In this document: in pieces, positions 19,976 through 30,253 of the stretch | Position numbering within the stretch: position 1 is the stretch's first letter | Layout: each line of letters starts with the position of its first letter | NCBI GenBank assembly: GCA_032718475.1 | Contig: JAUCBJ010005974.1 | Coordinates: forward strand, 1-45,615 | Length of the DNA: 45,615 nt | Reading direction: 5' to 3' | From: Nemertoderma westbladi | Lineage: Eukaryota > Xenacoelomorpha > Nemertodermatida > Nemertodermatidae | Program-made: the position numbers and the translations under genes | Notes under the pieces: generated by a model | Databases searched by the model: none | Seen by the model: the letters and a program-made list of their open reading frames with translations, nothing else | What the model was told of the DNA's origin: nothing

Positions 19976-21150
19976 TTGTGTCATAAAAACTCAGTCTTGT
20001 TTAATATGAAACCCTCGCACTCTAGGGGGAGAGCTGAAAGCCAGGATGATGCCACAGGGAATTGGGCATGTTCAAGAGCACACCTTCTAAGGGGCTCACT
20101 AGACTCCATGATGACTTTCACATCCTGCTTCATCATTGCTGATGAAATTGAGTTTATGAGCTGCCTGGCCTCCTAATGTGCCTCCATCCATGAGAGATTA
20201 ATGACTGATAGTTGTCGCCTGATTGCATTGTTCATTGGTAAAAGCAGCACAGGCTGCATGTCTACCAACTTGAAAGCCTCCTTGGCAGATTCAAGAAGCC
20301 CTGGCTTAACAATAAGCCTCGAATTTCGGCTTTAGGAAAATAACCTATCCGACCTAACCTATCCCTGCGAAAATATAAAATCCCATCACTTGCGCAGCTC
20401 CAAAAGTTTGCCAGTTCCATTTGCATCATCGGCAAACCACACTGATTTTGCCTTTGATGGGTTAGAGTACACCAGGGGGTTGACAGACATAGCATACTGT
20501 GGGAAAGCAACAGGATCCGCTTGGGTAGTCCCTTCATTCGACTCTAACTCAAAGGGTCCACAGAACAAACGGATCATTTTCCAATATGTATATTTATAAG
20601 ATAGGTAGAGATGAAAGGGCTTACGATTGTACTGTTATGCAGACATTCATCACTATCAAATTCTTCGTGCAAGGCAATGGATGGCTGATTCGACACCTGC
20701 TGGGTGCGCGCGCACCTGACTGCTGTTTGGAGTGGCCCTGCAGCACACTGAATGTCTTTCTTTAAGCATGCAACAATCAGTTTTCCAACCATCCTTTTTA
20801 GACTTACACAGACACCGATTGGTCTAACACCAGGGTTCTTATTAAATGGGATCAGTTTAGAGGCAACCAAGGCTTCGATTGTGGAAGGGTCAATTACCTC
20901 ACTTGCAAGTTTGTAGGTGGCCTTTGCTATAGCACTCATAAATCTGTTGATTGGGTCCTAAAGGATTTGGAGCAAAGGATATGGTTCAAAGACAAGGCAT
21001 TTAGACCTGATGGACCAGAACCAACTCCTCTCAACCTTAAAGCTGCTATCCCATCTAATTCTGCAAAACCATTTAGAGGAATGAAATCAATGGGGCCTCT
21101 TAATGCTGAGTCTAGAAAATTCAGCGAATATATGGGAAATCTTTATCAGA
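19976..21150 (-). pseudogene. Retroelement family B, reverse transcriptase (decayed)
   Basis: Read on the minus strand from about 21110: GSGPSGLNAL then HILCSKSF (the GPSG.D..GW..IL segment), then from 20939 YKLASEVIDPS, ALVASKLIPFNKNPGVRPIGV (fingers), SLKRMVGKLI and AAGPLQT. The catalytic AFNS box is lost in a jumbled segment. At 20577, FELESNEGTTQADPVAFPQYAM is the QGDP-type box, followed by VWFADDANGTGKLLEL, the catalytic FADD box. Thumb-region text follows. Near 20030-19985 come SSWLSALPLECEGFILNK and TEFYD, diagnostic of this family. Frameshifts and stops make it non-functional. It is related in architecture to family A on the plus strand. Confidence 0.75.
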
Positions 21151-21900
21151 ATGGGATCCTCAAGTGAATGATGGTACATAGGGGGTTTGAAATCAGGAAT
21201 ATTAGGAAGACATCCCCAATAACATTCTCTATATCCAGAAAAGGCACCTCGGAGATCGTTGCCTCGATCTCAACCTCAGGGGAAACCATGGAGCAAGTAG
21301 GGTTGACCTGACCGAAAAATAGGGTTGACCTGACATCAGACACCTATTTTCTTGTGCCCCATGAACCCTAGAGCATACAGCCTTCGTGAGAAGTACTGAC
21401 CCACATCAGATAGGACACTTTTGTCGTCGTAATAGGGAGCAGACTGGAACTTGGGTTTTTGGTGCTACTGTATTTGAGTCATGACTAGCTTTAATCTCGC
21501 AGGGTCCCTTCTCACAGCCCCCTAAAGTGCACAAGCTACCAGGTGCAAGGGTTCGCATGACAATTTGAGTAAGGCGTGGAATAAATGTCATCAGAGCAAG
21601 CTAATGGGTCCACAGTGATAAGTGAGGAAGTCCTTGGAGATGAGGGCCAGCGAGTAGGGATCATAAATTCAGTCACCAAACTCTCAAGCTCCTGTCTGTA
21701 TGCTAGCATAGCATTATCATTAGTATGAAAGTTGTAACTCCCATTCAGGCATTCTTTAGCAAAATGGCATACTTATGTCCCACAGTTAAAACCGTTTTGT
21801 TGAAGCTTGGTACTGATTGGGTACTTTATGTGAACTGTCAAGACCGTGATCCCGCCTCTCCGCCTCTTGGAATTCCCAATCTCTTAGAGCATTAACAGCC
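21150..21900 (-). other. Possible upstream part of retroelement family B
   Basis: Fragmentary protein-like text continues on the minus strand (YRQELESLVTEFMIP near 21690; VSPEVEIEATISEVPFLDIE near 21240). It may be the N-terminal region of the element before the RT. No domain was recognised. Confidence 0.3.
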
Positions 21901-23470
21901 CTACTGTTTTCCTTTCCAAATAAGTCCATGTAGAAGATTGTTTTCTCCTAGGGCATATAGGCACCTAAGACCCAGTGATTCTTATTAAAGATTATTGTGA
22001 TCAAGAGCATTGAGTAACTATGGACATTAATTTTATTAGTCCACCTCTTAACTAGCTTATAACCATGGTCAGGAGAAAGCAAAAGATCTATGAAATGAAC
22101 ATTGAAAATCTTAGTGGAACCACTCAGTTGCGATTCGGTTTAATTCTTGTATTGTTTGTGATGTAACCTTAACGTACAATTACTATTGTAAAATTGGCGC
22201 TATACAAATGCATTATGATATTATTTCTTGAATTAACTATAATTTTTACCTCTGAAGAATTGTGGCACATGGGGAATATTCCTAAAATTATATGCAGCCA
22301 GTCAGCCAGATTTTGATGAAACAAATGTCTGAGAATATATTTTCTTCCTATATATTTATTTACATTTACCAACTAAGGCTAAATTTTTACATCGATGCCG
22401 ACCAACCAACTTTTGTAAGTTCATAAATTGAACCCTAAGGGATTTGTTATTTTTATTAGAGTGAACATCATTTTTGTAATGCTAATGCAATGCCTGGGGA
22501 TTTGGGCTTTTCCATCCCATATAGAGATACCTTCTACACTACATCTTGTGTAACTAATCGTTTTTGTTAATTTAATCGATACCGGCACATCCCGCAATTT
22601 ACATGCAGAATTTATTCATTTCTAAGGACATGCATTCCGAGGTGTTGATATATTCGCCTAATAATATGCCTATAATGCAGCCCAGTAATTATATGCACAC
22701 TACTTAGGTATTCAGGCAACGCAACAAAACTCAAATGCCAAGTTTTGGATTACCATATCTGCAGGGGAAAGGAAACCAGACAGAATTCATACACTTAATT
22801 CAGTCCTGTAATTATGTGTCCGTTCTAATAATCGGACAGCATTTCCACAGTAATAATTAACTCTCACTATCGGAATGGACTAATTGCTCCGCATTACCAA
22901 CAAAATAAATGGACAGACAATTTAAAAACGGATGTAATATATCGTTCATATTCCATGCACAACTTTTTTTTACCCCATTATAATTACTTCTAACTTACCT
23001 AGCTATACATTTAAATATTATGCACTTGGAATACTATATCAGTTGAAATGTTGAAATTGATATCAAAATAATTATAATAATATGTACAATTGTACATGGG
23101 TTCCAGGCTTGCAGATTGCACGTATTTCACTATATTAAATCTGCTTTATCTCGCTCGCATTGCTTATTTTTTTACTATTCCACTAGCTGACCTATGTGAT
23201 TCCAATTACTACAAGCCGGGCCCGGATTTACATTTAGTGTAAATCTGCATAGCTAAACCAATATTTTCTATTACCGTAATTATATAACTGAATCTATTAT
23301 TATTGCTTATTTCTAAGACACATACTGTTGATGATTTTTATATTAAAGTTATATTATTATATATAAATATGTGTTGTTAAATTTGCAATAAATTTAAATG
23401 CTTATAAATCTTGTTTTGCCATTCACTACATAGCAAAGCTACAAGCCAACTGCCTCTTCAATCTCCACAG
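21900..23470. other. Anonymous AT-rich DNA
   Basis: No element or supported exon was seen. A donor-like TAG|GTAAGT lies on the minus strand near 22990 without a partner. Confidence 0.45.
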
Positions 23471-23612
23471 GGAAAACCAACTACCGGTACTATTTGGTTG
23501 TATTTCATCACGAAGTAAGAGGATTTACATTGAGCTATCTAATGATACACAGCCCGAGGGTTCCTCATCCAAGGGCTCTTCCTCACAAACGTGTCTCAAC
23601 AATTCCTTCTAA
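23471..23612 (+). CDS. Candidate terminal exon, unrecognised
   Basis: A good acceptor (CTCTTCAATCTCCACAG) precedes 46 open codons to the stop at 23610-23612. The residues begin ENQLPVLFGC and include RSKRIYIEL and a serine-rich tail. Another frame is also open here (ATG at 23494), so the coding frame is uncertain and the whole call may be chance. No family recognised. Confidence 0.25.
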
Positions 23613-23925
23613 AGGCAATGTCGATTGCTTGATTATTTGGATTACCTACCCACTCAAATACCTGGAGTTTTCAATTAACTAACTGGACTCTATCATGACG
23701 CCACTGCCTGATTACACCCCAGCCCTCCTACCTACTTCCCATTCATTCAACACCAAGTGATGGTAGTTTAGACACATTTTAGGTCCTGATTAAATGATTT
23801 CTTTATAGTCCAGATCGCCTACTTATAGTAACCACTGCAATTTCGAAACACAAGAAGTGAAGAACAGACAATAGAAACACACCATAATATGTATGTATTT
23901 TGATGAATTAATTGTTAAAAGTGGA
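23613..23925. other. Anonymous DNA before the minisatellite
   Basis: Nothing recognisable was seen. A short T-rich flank leads into the G-rich array. Confidence 0.45.
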
Positions 23926-23929
23926 GACT

Positions 23930-25867
23930 GCCGGGTTAGTGGTGGGGGGCCTGGGGCCGGGTTAGTGGTGGTGGGGGGCCTGGGGCCGGGTTAGTGGTGG
24001 GGGGGGGGGGGGGCTGGGGCCGGGTTAGTGGTGGGGGGCCTGGGGCTGGGTTAGTGGTGGGGGGCCTGGGGCCGGGTTAGTGGTGGGTGGCCTGGGGCTG
24101 GGTTAGTGGTGGGGGCCTTGGGCCGGGTTAGTGGTGGTGGGCCTGGGGCCGGGTTAGTGGTGGGGGGCCTGGGGCCGGGTTAGTGGTGGGGGGCCTGGGG
24201 CCGGGTTAGTGGTGGGGGGGGGGCTGGGGCCGGGTTAGTGGTGGGGGGCCTGGGGCCGGGTTAGTGGTGGGGGGCCTGGGGCCGGTTAGTGGTGGGGGGC
24301 CTGGGGCCGGGTTAGTGGTGGGTGGCCTGGGGCTGGGTTAGTGGTGGGGGCCTTGGGCCGGGTTAGTGGTGGGGGGGGGGCTGGGGGCGGGTTAGTGGTG
24401 GGGGGCCTGGGGCCGGGTTAGTGGTGGGGGGCCTGGGGCCGGGTTAGTGGTGGGGGGCCTGGGGCCGGGTTAGTGGTGGGGGTGGCTGGGGCCGGGTTAG
24501 TGGTGGGGGGCCTGGGGCCGGGTTAGTGGTGGGGGGCCTGGGGCCGGGTTAGTGGTGGGGGGCCTGGGGCCGGGTTAGTGGTGGGGGGGGGCTGGGGCCG
24601 GGTTAGTGGTGGGGGGCCTGGGGCCGGGTTAGTGGTGGGGGGGGGGCTGGGGCCGGGTTAGTGGTGGGGGGCCTGGGGCCGGGTTAGTGGTGGGTGGCCT
24701 GGGGCTGGGTTAGTGGTGGGGGCCTTGGGCCGGGTTAGTGGTGGTGGGCCTGGGGCCGGGTTAGTGGTGGGGGGCCTGGGGCCGGGTTAGTGGTGGGGGG
24801 ACTGGGGCCGGGTTAGTGGTGGGTGGCCTGGGGCTGGGTTAGTGGTGGGGGCCTTAGGCCGGGTTAGTGGTTGTGGGCCGGGGGCCGGGTTAGTGGTGGG
24901 GGGCCTGGGGCCGGGTTAGTGGTGGGGGGGGGCTGGGGCCGGGTTAGTGGTGGGGGGCCTGGGGCCGGGTTAGTGGTGGGGGGGGGCTGGGGCCGGGTTA
25001 GTGGTGGGGGGCCTGGGGCCGGGTTAGTGGTGGGGGGCCTGGGGCCGGGTTAGTGGGAGGGGGGCTCGGGCCGGGTTAGTGGTGGGGGGCCTGGGGCCGG
25101 GTTAGTGGTGGGGGGGTGGGCTGGGGCCGGGTTAGTGGTGGGGGGCCTGGGGCCGGGTTAGTGGTGGGGGGCCTGGGGCCGGGTGAGTGGTGGGGGGCCT
25201 GGGGCCGGGTTAGTGGTGGGGGGTCTGGGGCCGGGTTAGTGGTGGGTGGCCTGGGGCCGGGTTAGTGGTGGTGGGCCTGGGGCCGGGTTAGTGGTGGGGG
25301 GCCTGGGGCCGGGTTAGTGGTGGTGGGCCTGGGGCCGGGTTAGTGGTGGGGGGCCTGGGGCCGGGTTAGTGGTGGGGGGCCTGGGGCCGGGTTAGTGTTG
25401 GGGGGCCTGGGGCCGGGTTAGTGGTGGGGGGCCTGGGGCCGGGTTAGTGGTGGGGGCCTGGGGCCGGGTTAGTGGTGGGGGGCCTGGGGCCGGGTTAGTG
25501 GTGGGGGGCCTGGGGCCGGGTTAGTGGTGGGGGGCCTGGGGCCGGGTTAGTGGTGGGGGGCCTGGGGCCGGGTTAGTGGTGGGGGGCCTGGGGCCGGGTT
25601 AGTGGTGGTGGGCCTGGGGCCGGGTTAGTGGTGGGGGGCCTGGGGCCGGGTTAGTGGTGGGGGGCCTGGGGCCGGGTTAGTGGTGGGGGGCCTGGGGCCG
25701 GGTTAGTGGTGGGGGGACTGGGGCCGGGTTAGTGGTGGGGGGCCTGGGGTCGGGTTAGTGGTGGGGGGCCTGGGGGCCGGGTTAGTGGTGGGGGGCCTGG
25801 GGCCGGGTTAGTGGTGGGGGGCCTGGGCCGGGTTAGTGGTGGGGGGCCTGGGGCCGGGTTAGTGGTG
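23930..25867 (+). repeat. 27-bp G-rich minisatellite, about 70 copies
   Basis: The unit is about CCGGGTTAGTGGTGGGG plus GGCCTGGGG (27 bp). Variation is mainly in the length of the second G run and in a few fixed variant units. A linked variant pair (TGGGTGGCCTGGGGCTGGG followed by GGGGGCCTTGGGCC) recurs near 24084, 24329, 24688 and 24817, showing segmental amplification of multi-unit blocks. Each unit has several GGG or longer runs, so the G strand should form G-quadruplexes. GGGTTAG resembles a telomere-type hexamer, but it occurs once per 27-bp unit and is not a telomere array. The 27-bp period keeps all frames in register, which explains Gly/Val-rich open frames; these are not genes. Confidence 0.95.
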
Positions 25868-26550
25868 GCTTTTGGTCACTTTAACCATCTATATATTAAT
25901 GGGATAGCAATCAACATGAGTCTTGAAGCCAGGTGCTCTCTGTATTCAGGCGCTCTGTGTGCTGTTATCCGAGTACTATCTCGATTTTACTGGAAGATAT
26001 AGGTAGATCTTGATTGGAGATTATTATGCTCTGAAACATTAGATGCTTATAAGGAATTAGACCCCCATCAACTTCGACAATCTGACTAGCAATAGGCAAT
26101 ATGACGGCTACCATCACTGGCTGTGTATTACAAACACATATGTTTGCATCCCCTTGTGACTTGTTATTTATATAACAGTATCTAATTACAATTAACATAA
26201 CGAATATTGGTAAACTTAAGCACTACTTATAATCAAGATAAATAATATAAATTGAATTTAATTTAATTGTATCGACGGTTACTAGACAGAATGATACTGA
26301 CAGATATGAGAACTAACTATACATAGCATTATAGTTGCAGTCACATTCCTTCTAGAACTGCTAGCACATTTGTAGAATTCTTAGAAAATCCCTAGCTACA
26401 AACTAATAAATACCATATCATCATCCCCTACAAGGCAGTCTAAATGAGGATTTGATTTGATGTTATATCATTTGAACAAATAAATTATTAATGCCTCACT
26501 ATTAATATTTCATTATATATTTTATGTGTACAACTGCACTATGAACTGTT
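25868..26550. other. Anonymous AT-rich DNA
   Basis: No supported feature before the LINE fragment. Confidence 0.5.
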
Positions 26551-26554
26551 ATAG

Positions 26555-26772
26555 GCTGTCCAGGATTTGGAAGTCACATAGAATACATCAGAAAATTAAG
26601 GTTCGACTATTTAGAGCAGCAGTAGAAGAATTAGAGAGCGCCATGAGGACCAGGCTGTGCATAATCTTGTGCTTTGGTGGCCTCATGGATAAAATAAGCA
26701 TGGTTTTTTTTACTTTTTTAAGACGCTTCTTAAAGGACACTGGCCTTGAAGATGTGGGTAATCTTTTAACGG
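26555..26772 (+). pseudogene. RTE-like LINE fragment, left part (interrupted)
   Basis: This aligns with 13160-13580 of the better copy, with internal deletions. Matches include CCAGGATTTGGAAGTCAC, TTTAGAGCAGCAGTAG, GTGCATAATCTTGT-like and AGGACACTGGCCTT. It stops in the equivalent of GATGATCTAGC, where a long-TIR transposon is inserted, and resumes at 28128. Confidence 0.8.
26763..26772 (+). repeat. Target site duplication, left copy (10 bp)
   Basis: CTTTTAACGG here is repeated exactly at 28118-28127 around the transposon. Because the LINE target is decayed, the true duplication could be 9 or 10 bp. Confidence 0.75.
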
Positions 26773-27112
26773 CGCAGTGGCGGTACGGCTAATGTCGCGT
26801 TGTGGAAAGTCGCGTTACGGCTAATTTTCAGAGTAGCCGTAACGCGACTTTGAAAGTCGCGGTACGGCAAATCGATTGTCTTGGTTTTACATTGGGAATC
26901 ATTATCAATATTATTCTATGGTGTTTACGTACAGATGAGGAAGGTTCGTAAAATATAATGTAATACTGTTTTACAGCATGGGAATAGCCAGGGGGGGGGG
27001 GGGGGGGGTTGTGATTTTAACTAAAAAAACTTAATTTATTAATTATTGTATTATTTTTGTTGCCTTGAGTACCGCAGTACACAGCACCATAGGTAAATTG
27101 GTCGAAAGTATA

Positions 27113-27892
27113 TCAGTATATTGCTGAAATATTGCACTTTGAATTTATCATTATAATAATCAGATGAAAAGTATCTAAAACTAACCAGTGATCGCCCACG
27201 TATGGCATTTGGTTCGTGGTGGGGTGGGTTGGAATGGTTCGGCCGCGAGGGGGTGGTGCGGGGGTGGGTTGGGAAGAAATGGTTGACCGCGAAGGGGTGG
27301 TTGGTTTGGTGGTGGGGTGGGTTGGAATGGTTCGGCCACGAAGGGGTGGTGCGGGTGTGGGTTGGGAAGAAATGGTTCGGCCGTGATGGGATGGTTCGGG
27401 GGTGGGTTGGAATGGTTCGGCCGCGAGGGGGTGGTGCGGGGGTGGGTTGGGAAGAAATGGTTCAGCCGCGATGGGATGGTTCAGGGGTGGGTTGGGAAGA
27501 AATGGTTGGCCGCGAAGGGGTGGTTGGTTTGGTGGTGGGGTGGGTTGGAATGGTTCGGCCACGAAGGGGTGGTGCGGGTGTGGGTTGGGAAGAAATGGTT
27601 CGGCCGCGATGGGATGGTTCGGGGGTGGGTTGGGAAGAAATGGTTTGGCCGTGGAGGTGTGGTGCACCACACCAACATTCCAGTCGGGATCACCACCCCC
27701 TCCCAATGCAGCTGGACCTTCAACTGGGTGATAGGTGGCCGGGAGGACGGTCATTATCTGGTGATCAGTCCCCAAACAGAACTCCATATGGCCTAGGTAG
27801 TGAGCCAGGCGTTGGTTAACAACATCGATATGAAGTAGTGGAATATGTTCCACAAAACCATTAAGTGTTTCTTTGGCTGCTATTATTGGCTG
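27113..27892 (-). CDS. Open frame inside the long-TIR transposon, proline-rich repeat protein, unrecognised
   Basis: The frame is open on the minus strand from about 27892 to 27113. The first ATG gives 246 residues (27853-27113); the open frame continues upstream to TTTTGAACAG at the inner edge of the right TIR, which could be a splice acceptor. The first 70 or so residues look like ordinary protein (VEHIPLLHIDVVNQRLAHYL, MEFCLGTDHQIMTVLPA). The frame then runs through the G-rich minisatellite as proline-rich repeats of the type AAEPFLPNPPPNHP, changes repeat register, and ends in unique sequence. Possible origins are a captured host exon or a remnant of an element-encoded protein. The long repeat part may be open by chance. 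Confidence 0.35.
   Translation of the reverse strand, partial: QPIIAAKETLNGFVEHIPLLHIDVVNQRLAHYLGHMEFCLGTDHQIMTVLPATYHPVEGPAALGGGGDPDWNVGVVHHTSTAKPFLPNPPPNHPIAAEPFLPNPHPHHPFVAEPFQPTPPPNQPPLRGQPFLPNPPLNHPIAAEPFLPNPPPHHPLAAEPFQPTPEPSHHGRTISSQPTPAPPLRGRTIPTHPTTKPTTPSRSTISSQPTPAPPPRGRTIPTHPTTNQMPYVGDHWLVLDTFHLIIIMINSKCNISAIY
27217..27655 (+). repeat. G-rich minisatellite with higher-order repeat
   Basis: Units of about 40 bp (GGTTCGGCCGCGAGGGGGTG, then GTGGGTTGGGAAGAAAT) are arranged so that a block of about 125 bp starting GACCGCGAAGGGGTGG at about 27284 is repeated at about 27506. This gives a higher-order period near 222 bp. Confidence 0.85.
27655..27672. repeat. 18-bp perfect palindrome
   Basis: GGTGTGGTGCACCACACC lies at the junction of the minisatellite and the unique part of the transposon interior. 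Confidence 0.9.
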
Positions 27893-28117
27893 TTCAAAAC
27901 ATTATTACATTACATTTTTCGGACCTCATCTGTTCGTAAACACCATAGAATAATATTGATAATGATTCCCTATGTAAGACAATAGATTAGCCGTAACGCG
28001 ACAATTAGCCATAACGCGAGAATTAGCCTAACGCAACTTTTAGAGTAGCCGTATCGCGACTTTGAAAGTCGCATTACGGCTAATCTCTCAAAAAATTAGC
28101 CGTAACGCGACAACACC

Positions 28118-28127
28118 CTTTTAACGG
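28118..28127 (+). repeat. Target site duplication, right copy (10 bp)
   Basis: Exact repeat of CTTTTAACGG at 26763-26772. Confidence 0.75.
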
Positions 28128-28330
28128 ATAACATCTCGCGAAAGTCATCGGGGAATTTTTTTCCTCAGTTGTGACAGCGTAATTTTGTCGACAAGCCGGC
28201 ATAGCATTCTTAATGCATGCTGCATTACAGCAACCAATTGTAGATTGCATGGCTGTGGCACAATATTTCTTTGTTACGTCTTCATATCATCACAATGTGC
28301 CGCTACAATGCAGCAGGCCCATTATAGATA
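28128..28330 (+). pseudogene. RTE-like LINE fragment, right part, with long 3' UTR variant
   Basis: Resumes the interrupted LINE: ATCTCGCGAAAGTCAT matches ATCTAGCAAATGTCAT at 13574, and TTTTGTCGACAAGCCGGC matches 13619. The 3' UTR then follows the longer variant also seen at 530-690. Confidence 0.8.
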
Positions 28331-30100
28331 GATATGAAATGTTATGAACAGTGTAATGAACTCTATCAAAAAGATGATTCAAATTGCACATTTTAAATAA
28401 ATAGCAAAAATCCTGAAGTTTAGTGAACAGACCAGTAATTAAACATAGACCAATATAACATTTATTTATGTTTGTTTCACTATCGAGATTCAACACGGAT
28501 TTGAAATGTAGATTGGATGGGATTATTTACATTTACAATTCAAATTATTTATATTATTATACATAGATATATCAGCCGCACCATTAGGTGCATTACAGGC
28601 AACCTGTGGAACTCACCGACACCGGCACAGATGGCGATCTGACCTGTTAATCCCCAAATCATCCGTATTTCGGTATAGAGACTAGTAACTTTTAGCAGAA
28701 GTTAGATAATTACTTGTATTAACCCAATATTCGGAAATGTGAGCGTAATTTAGATCCCCAGCATAATTTAGTTCCTGAAAATTGTCTAAGTAAATCTCCG
28801 CAGCTTTGAATTTCTCACTTGAAAAGATCATCCAATGCATAGCATAACATAGAATGTAATAAATGAATCCTTGCTAGAATTAAGTAACTGGCATAAATGC
28901 TACTTGGAGCCACAATTTGTAAAGTATTATTAGGCAATGCAGTGCAGAGATACACTGTGTAAATTAGTGTTTGGTCATGCAATGTGTCAAACCTTGGTAT
29001 CATTATGCCTATTGTGCACGTACAATGATAGACTGGGCAGTGGGCACGACACCTTATGCCTCACATTGTGTTCATATTACCACCACCTTATGGAATTAAT
29101 GGTTGCCGGCTCTCGGAAAGCCGAAACTGGAGATACAATACCTTGGATACACCCAAGCTGTCAACACCTTCCTATTGCACACCAATCTAACAATAATTTC
29201 AGAAATTTGAGATATTACAGCAAATAATTAACATGCCTAATGATATTAAATTTTCTCGACTTTTAAAAACACATTTAATATCATTACTATGATTGATTCA
29301 ACTCATTCGCCTATTATCATTTTTATAAGCTTTACATTTTTACATTCAACAAAGCTATGTATGACATTACTAGTTTAGCCAAATGCTTCCTTTGTATTTT
29401 CAACTAAAATGTAAACTGCAAAATAATGTTTAAAATCCATTAGCTTGTTTTCCAATCTTTTGGTATCATTTATTTGGATGTCACCTTTGACATCCCGATA
29501 GATTTTGTCAGTTTTGAGCTGATGATTCCTGAATTTTGGGTGAGCTCCCTAGAATTTAGGGACCCCCACCCCCCCTATCAAAATTCCTGGATACTCCCCT
29601 GTTGAGGACGGACTAAACGTAAATAAAGTTATTACTTTCTTCAAAAGGATGTTACTTACCAGTCATTACTTTTAATTCCCGCCCACATTCACTTCCTTTG
29701 CTATTTTACTTTCTGCCTTAACCTAATATAATTTTATAATTAATTATATGGATGCGGAGGATGGGTTTGGACAAGGTTGTATTATAATACAAAATAAATA
29801 TGTGTCATTAGATTGTGAAAAATTTTGATTAAATAAATTCCCTAATCATAAAACTATAATGTCTACAAATTAGGAGCAACATTGGATTGGATGTCTGATC
29901 GATGCAAATTATTGTTTGAGTGATTGACTGATTAATAGTGAATCCAATAATTGAGTAAAAACGTAATGTAGTTTTACTTCAACATTAAATAATTCTTAAT
30001 ATTAAATAAATAATTTTTTGTATTAAAAGTGCATTCTCTCTCTCTCCCTCATTCATGCATTAAAGTTTATCAGAAATAAAACACATTTTTAAAGGAAGCA
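28330..30100. other. Mostly anonymous DNA; possible weak LINE remnant
   Basis: Around 29180-29280 the plus strand reads NLRYYSK then, after a frame change, NMPNDIKFSRLLKTHL. This loosely resembles the last residues of CR1-type ORF2. A CT-rich stretch lies near 30036-30050. Nothing else was recognised. Confidence 0.3.
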
Positions 30101-30251
30101 GGACAATTCGGTCCCGGACAATTCGGTCCCGGACAATTCGGTCCCGGACAATTCGGTCCCGGACAATTCGGTCACGGACAATTCGGTCCCGGACAATTCG
30201 GTCCCGGACAATTCGGTCACGGACAATCCGGTCCCGGACTAGTCGAATTGT
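30101..30251 (+). repeat. 15-bp tandem array ending in an inverted unit
   Basis: Nine units of GGACAATTCGGTCCC occur with single-base variants (GGTCAC, AATCCG), followed by GTCGAATTGTCC, the inverse of the unit start. The unit shares GGACAATTCG and the 15-bp period with the ends of the element at 19409. It is probably a minimal or collapsed relative of that element. Confidence 0.9.
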
Positions 30252-30253
30252 CC

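Larger units (their letters stand above)
26773..28117. mobile_element. Long-TIR (foldback or Mutator-like) DNA transposon, 1.35 kb
   Basis: The terminal inverted repeats are about 205 bp (left, to about 26978) and about 225 bp (right, from about 27892). Outer parts are made of repeated ATTAGCCGTAACGCGAC-type units in both orientations. One pair, 26806-26823 and 26834-26851, forms an 18-bp perfect hairpin with a 10-base loop. Inner parts share GGGAATCATTATCAATATTA, TCTATGGTGTTTACG and CAGATGAGG. A 10-bp duplication flanks it. Inside are an 18-nt G run (26991-27008), a G-rich minisatellite and an open frame on the minus strand. Long TIRs with a 9-10-bp duplication suggest Mutator-like or foldback type, but no transposase was seen. 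Confidence 0.8.

Noticed and set aside
20967-21167. 66-residue plus-strand frame
   Set aside because: It is the antisense shadow of the family B retroelement, whose minus strand reads GSGPSGLNAL and HILCSKSF here.
24871-25053. Gly/Val-rich open frames in the 27-bp minisatellite
   Set aside because: The repeat length is a multiple of three, so frames stay open mechanically. There is no start context or non-repeat part.
23930-25867. Telomeric or interstitial telomere array (GGGTTAG)
   Set aside because: The hexamer-like motif appears once per 27-bp unit and never as consecutive TTAGGG repeats.
27202-27819. Plus-strand Gly/Trp-rich open frames over 27202-27819
   Set aside because: They are repeat-driven frames across the G-rich minisatellite. 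Only the opposite strand has a unique protein-like portion.
30101-30251. CRISPR-like array
   Set aside because: The units are head-to-tail with no spacers and the sequence context is eukaryotic. The same applies to the 21-bp and 27-bp arrays.
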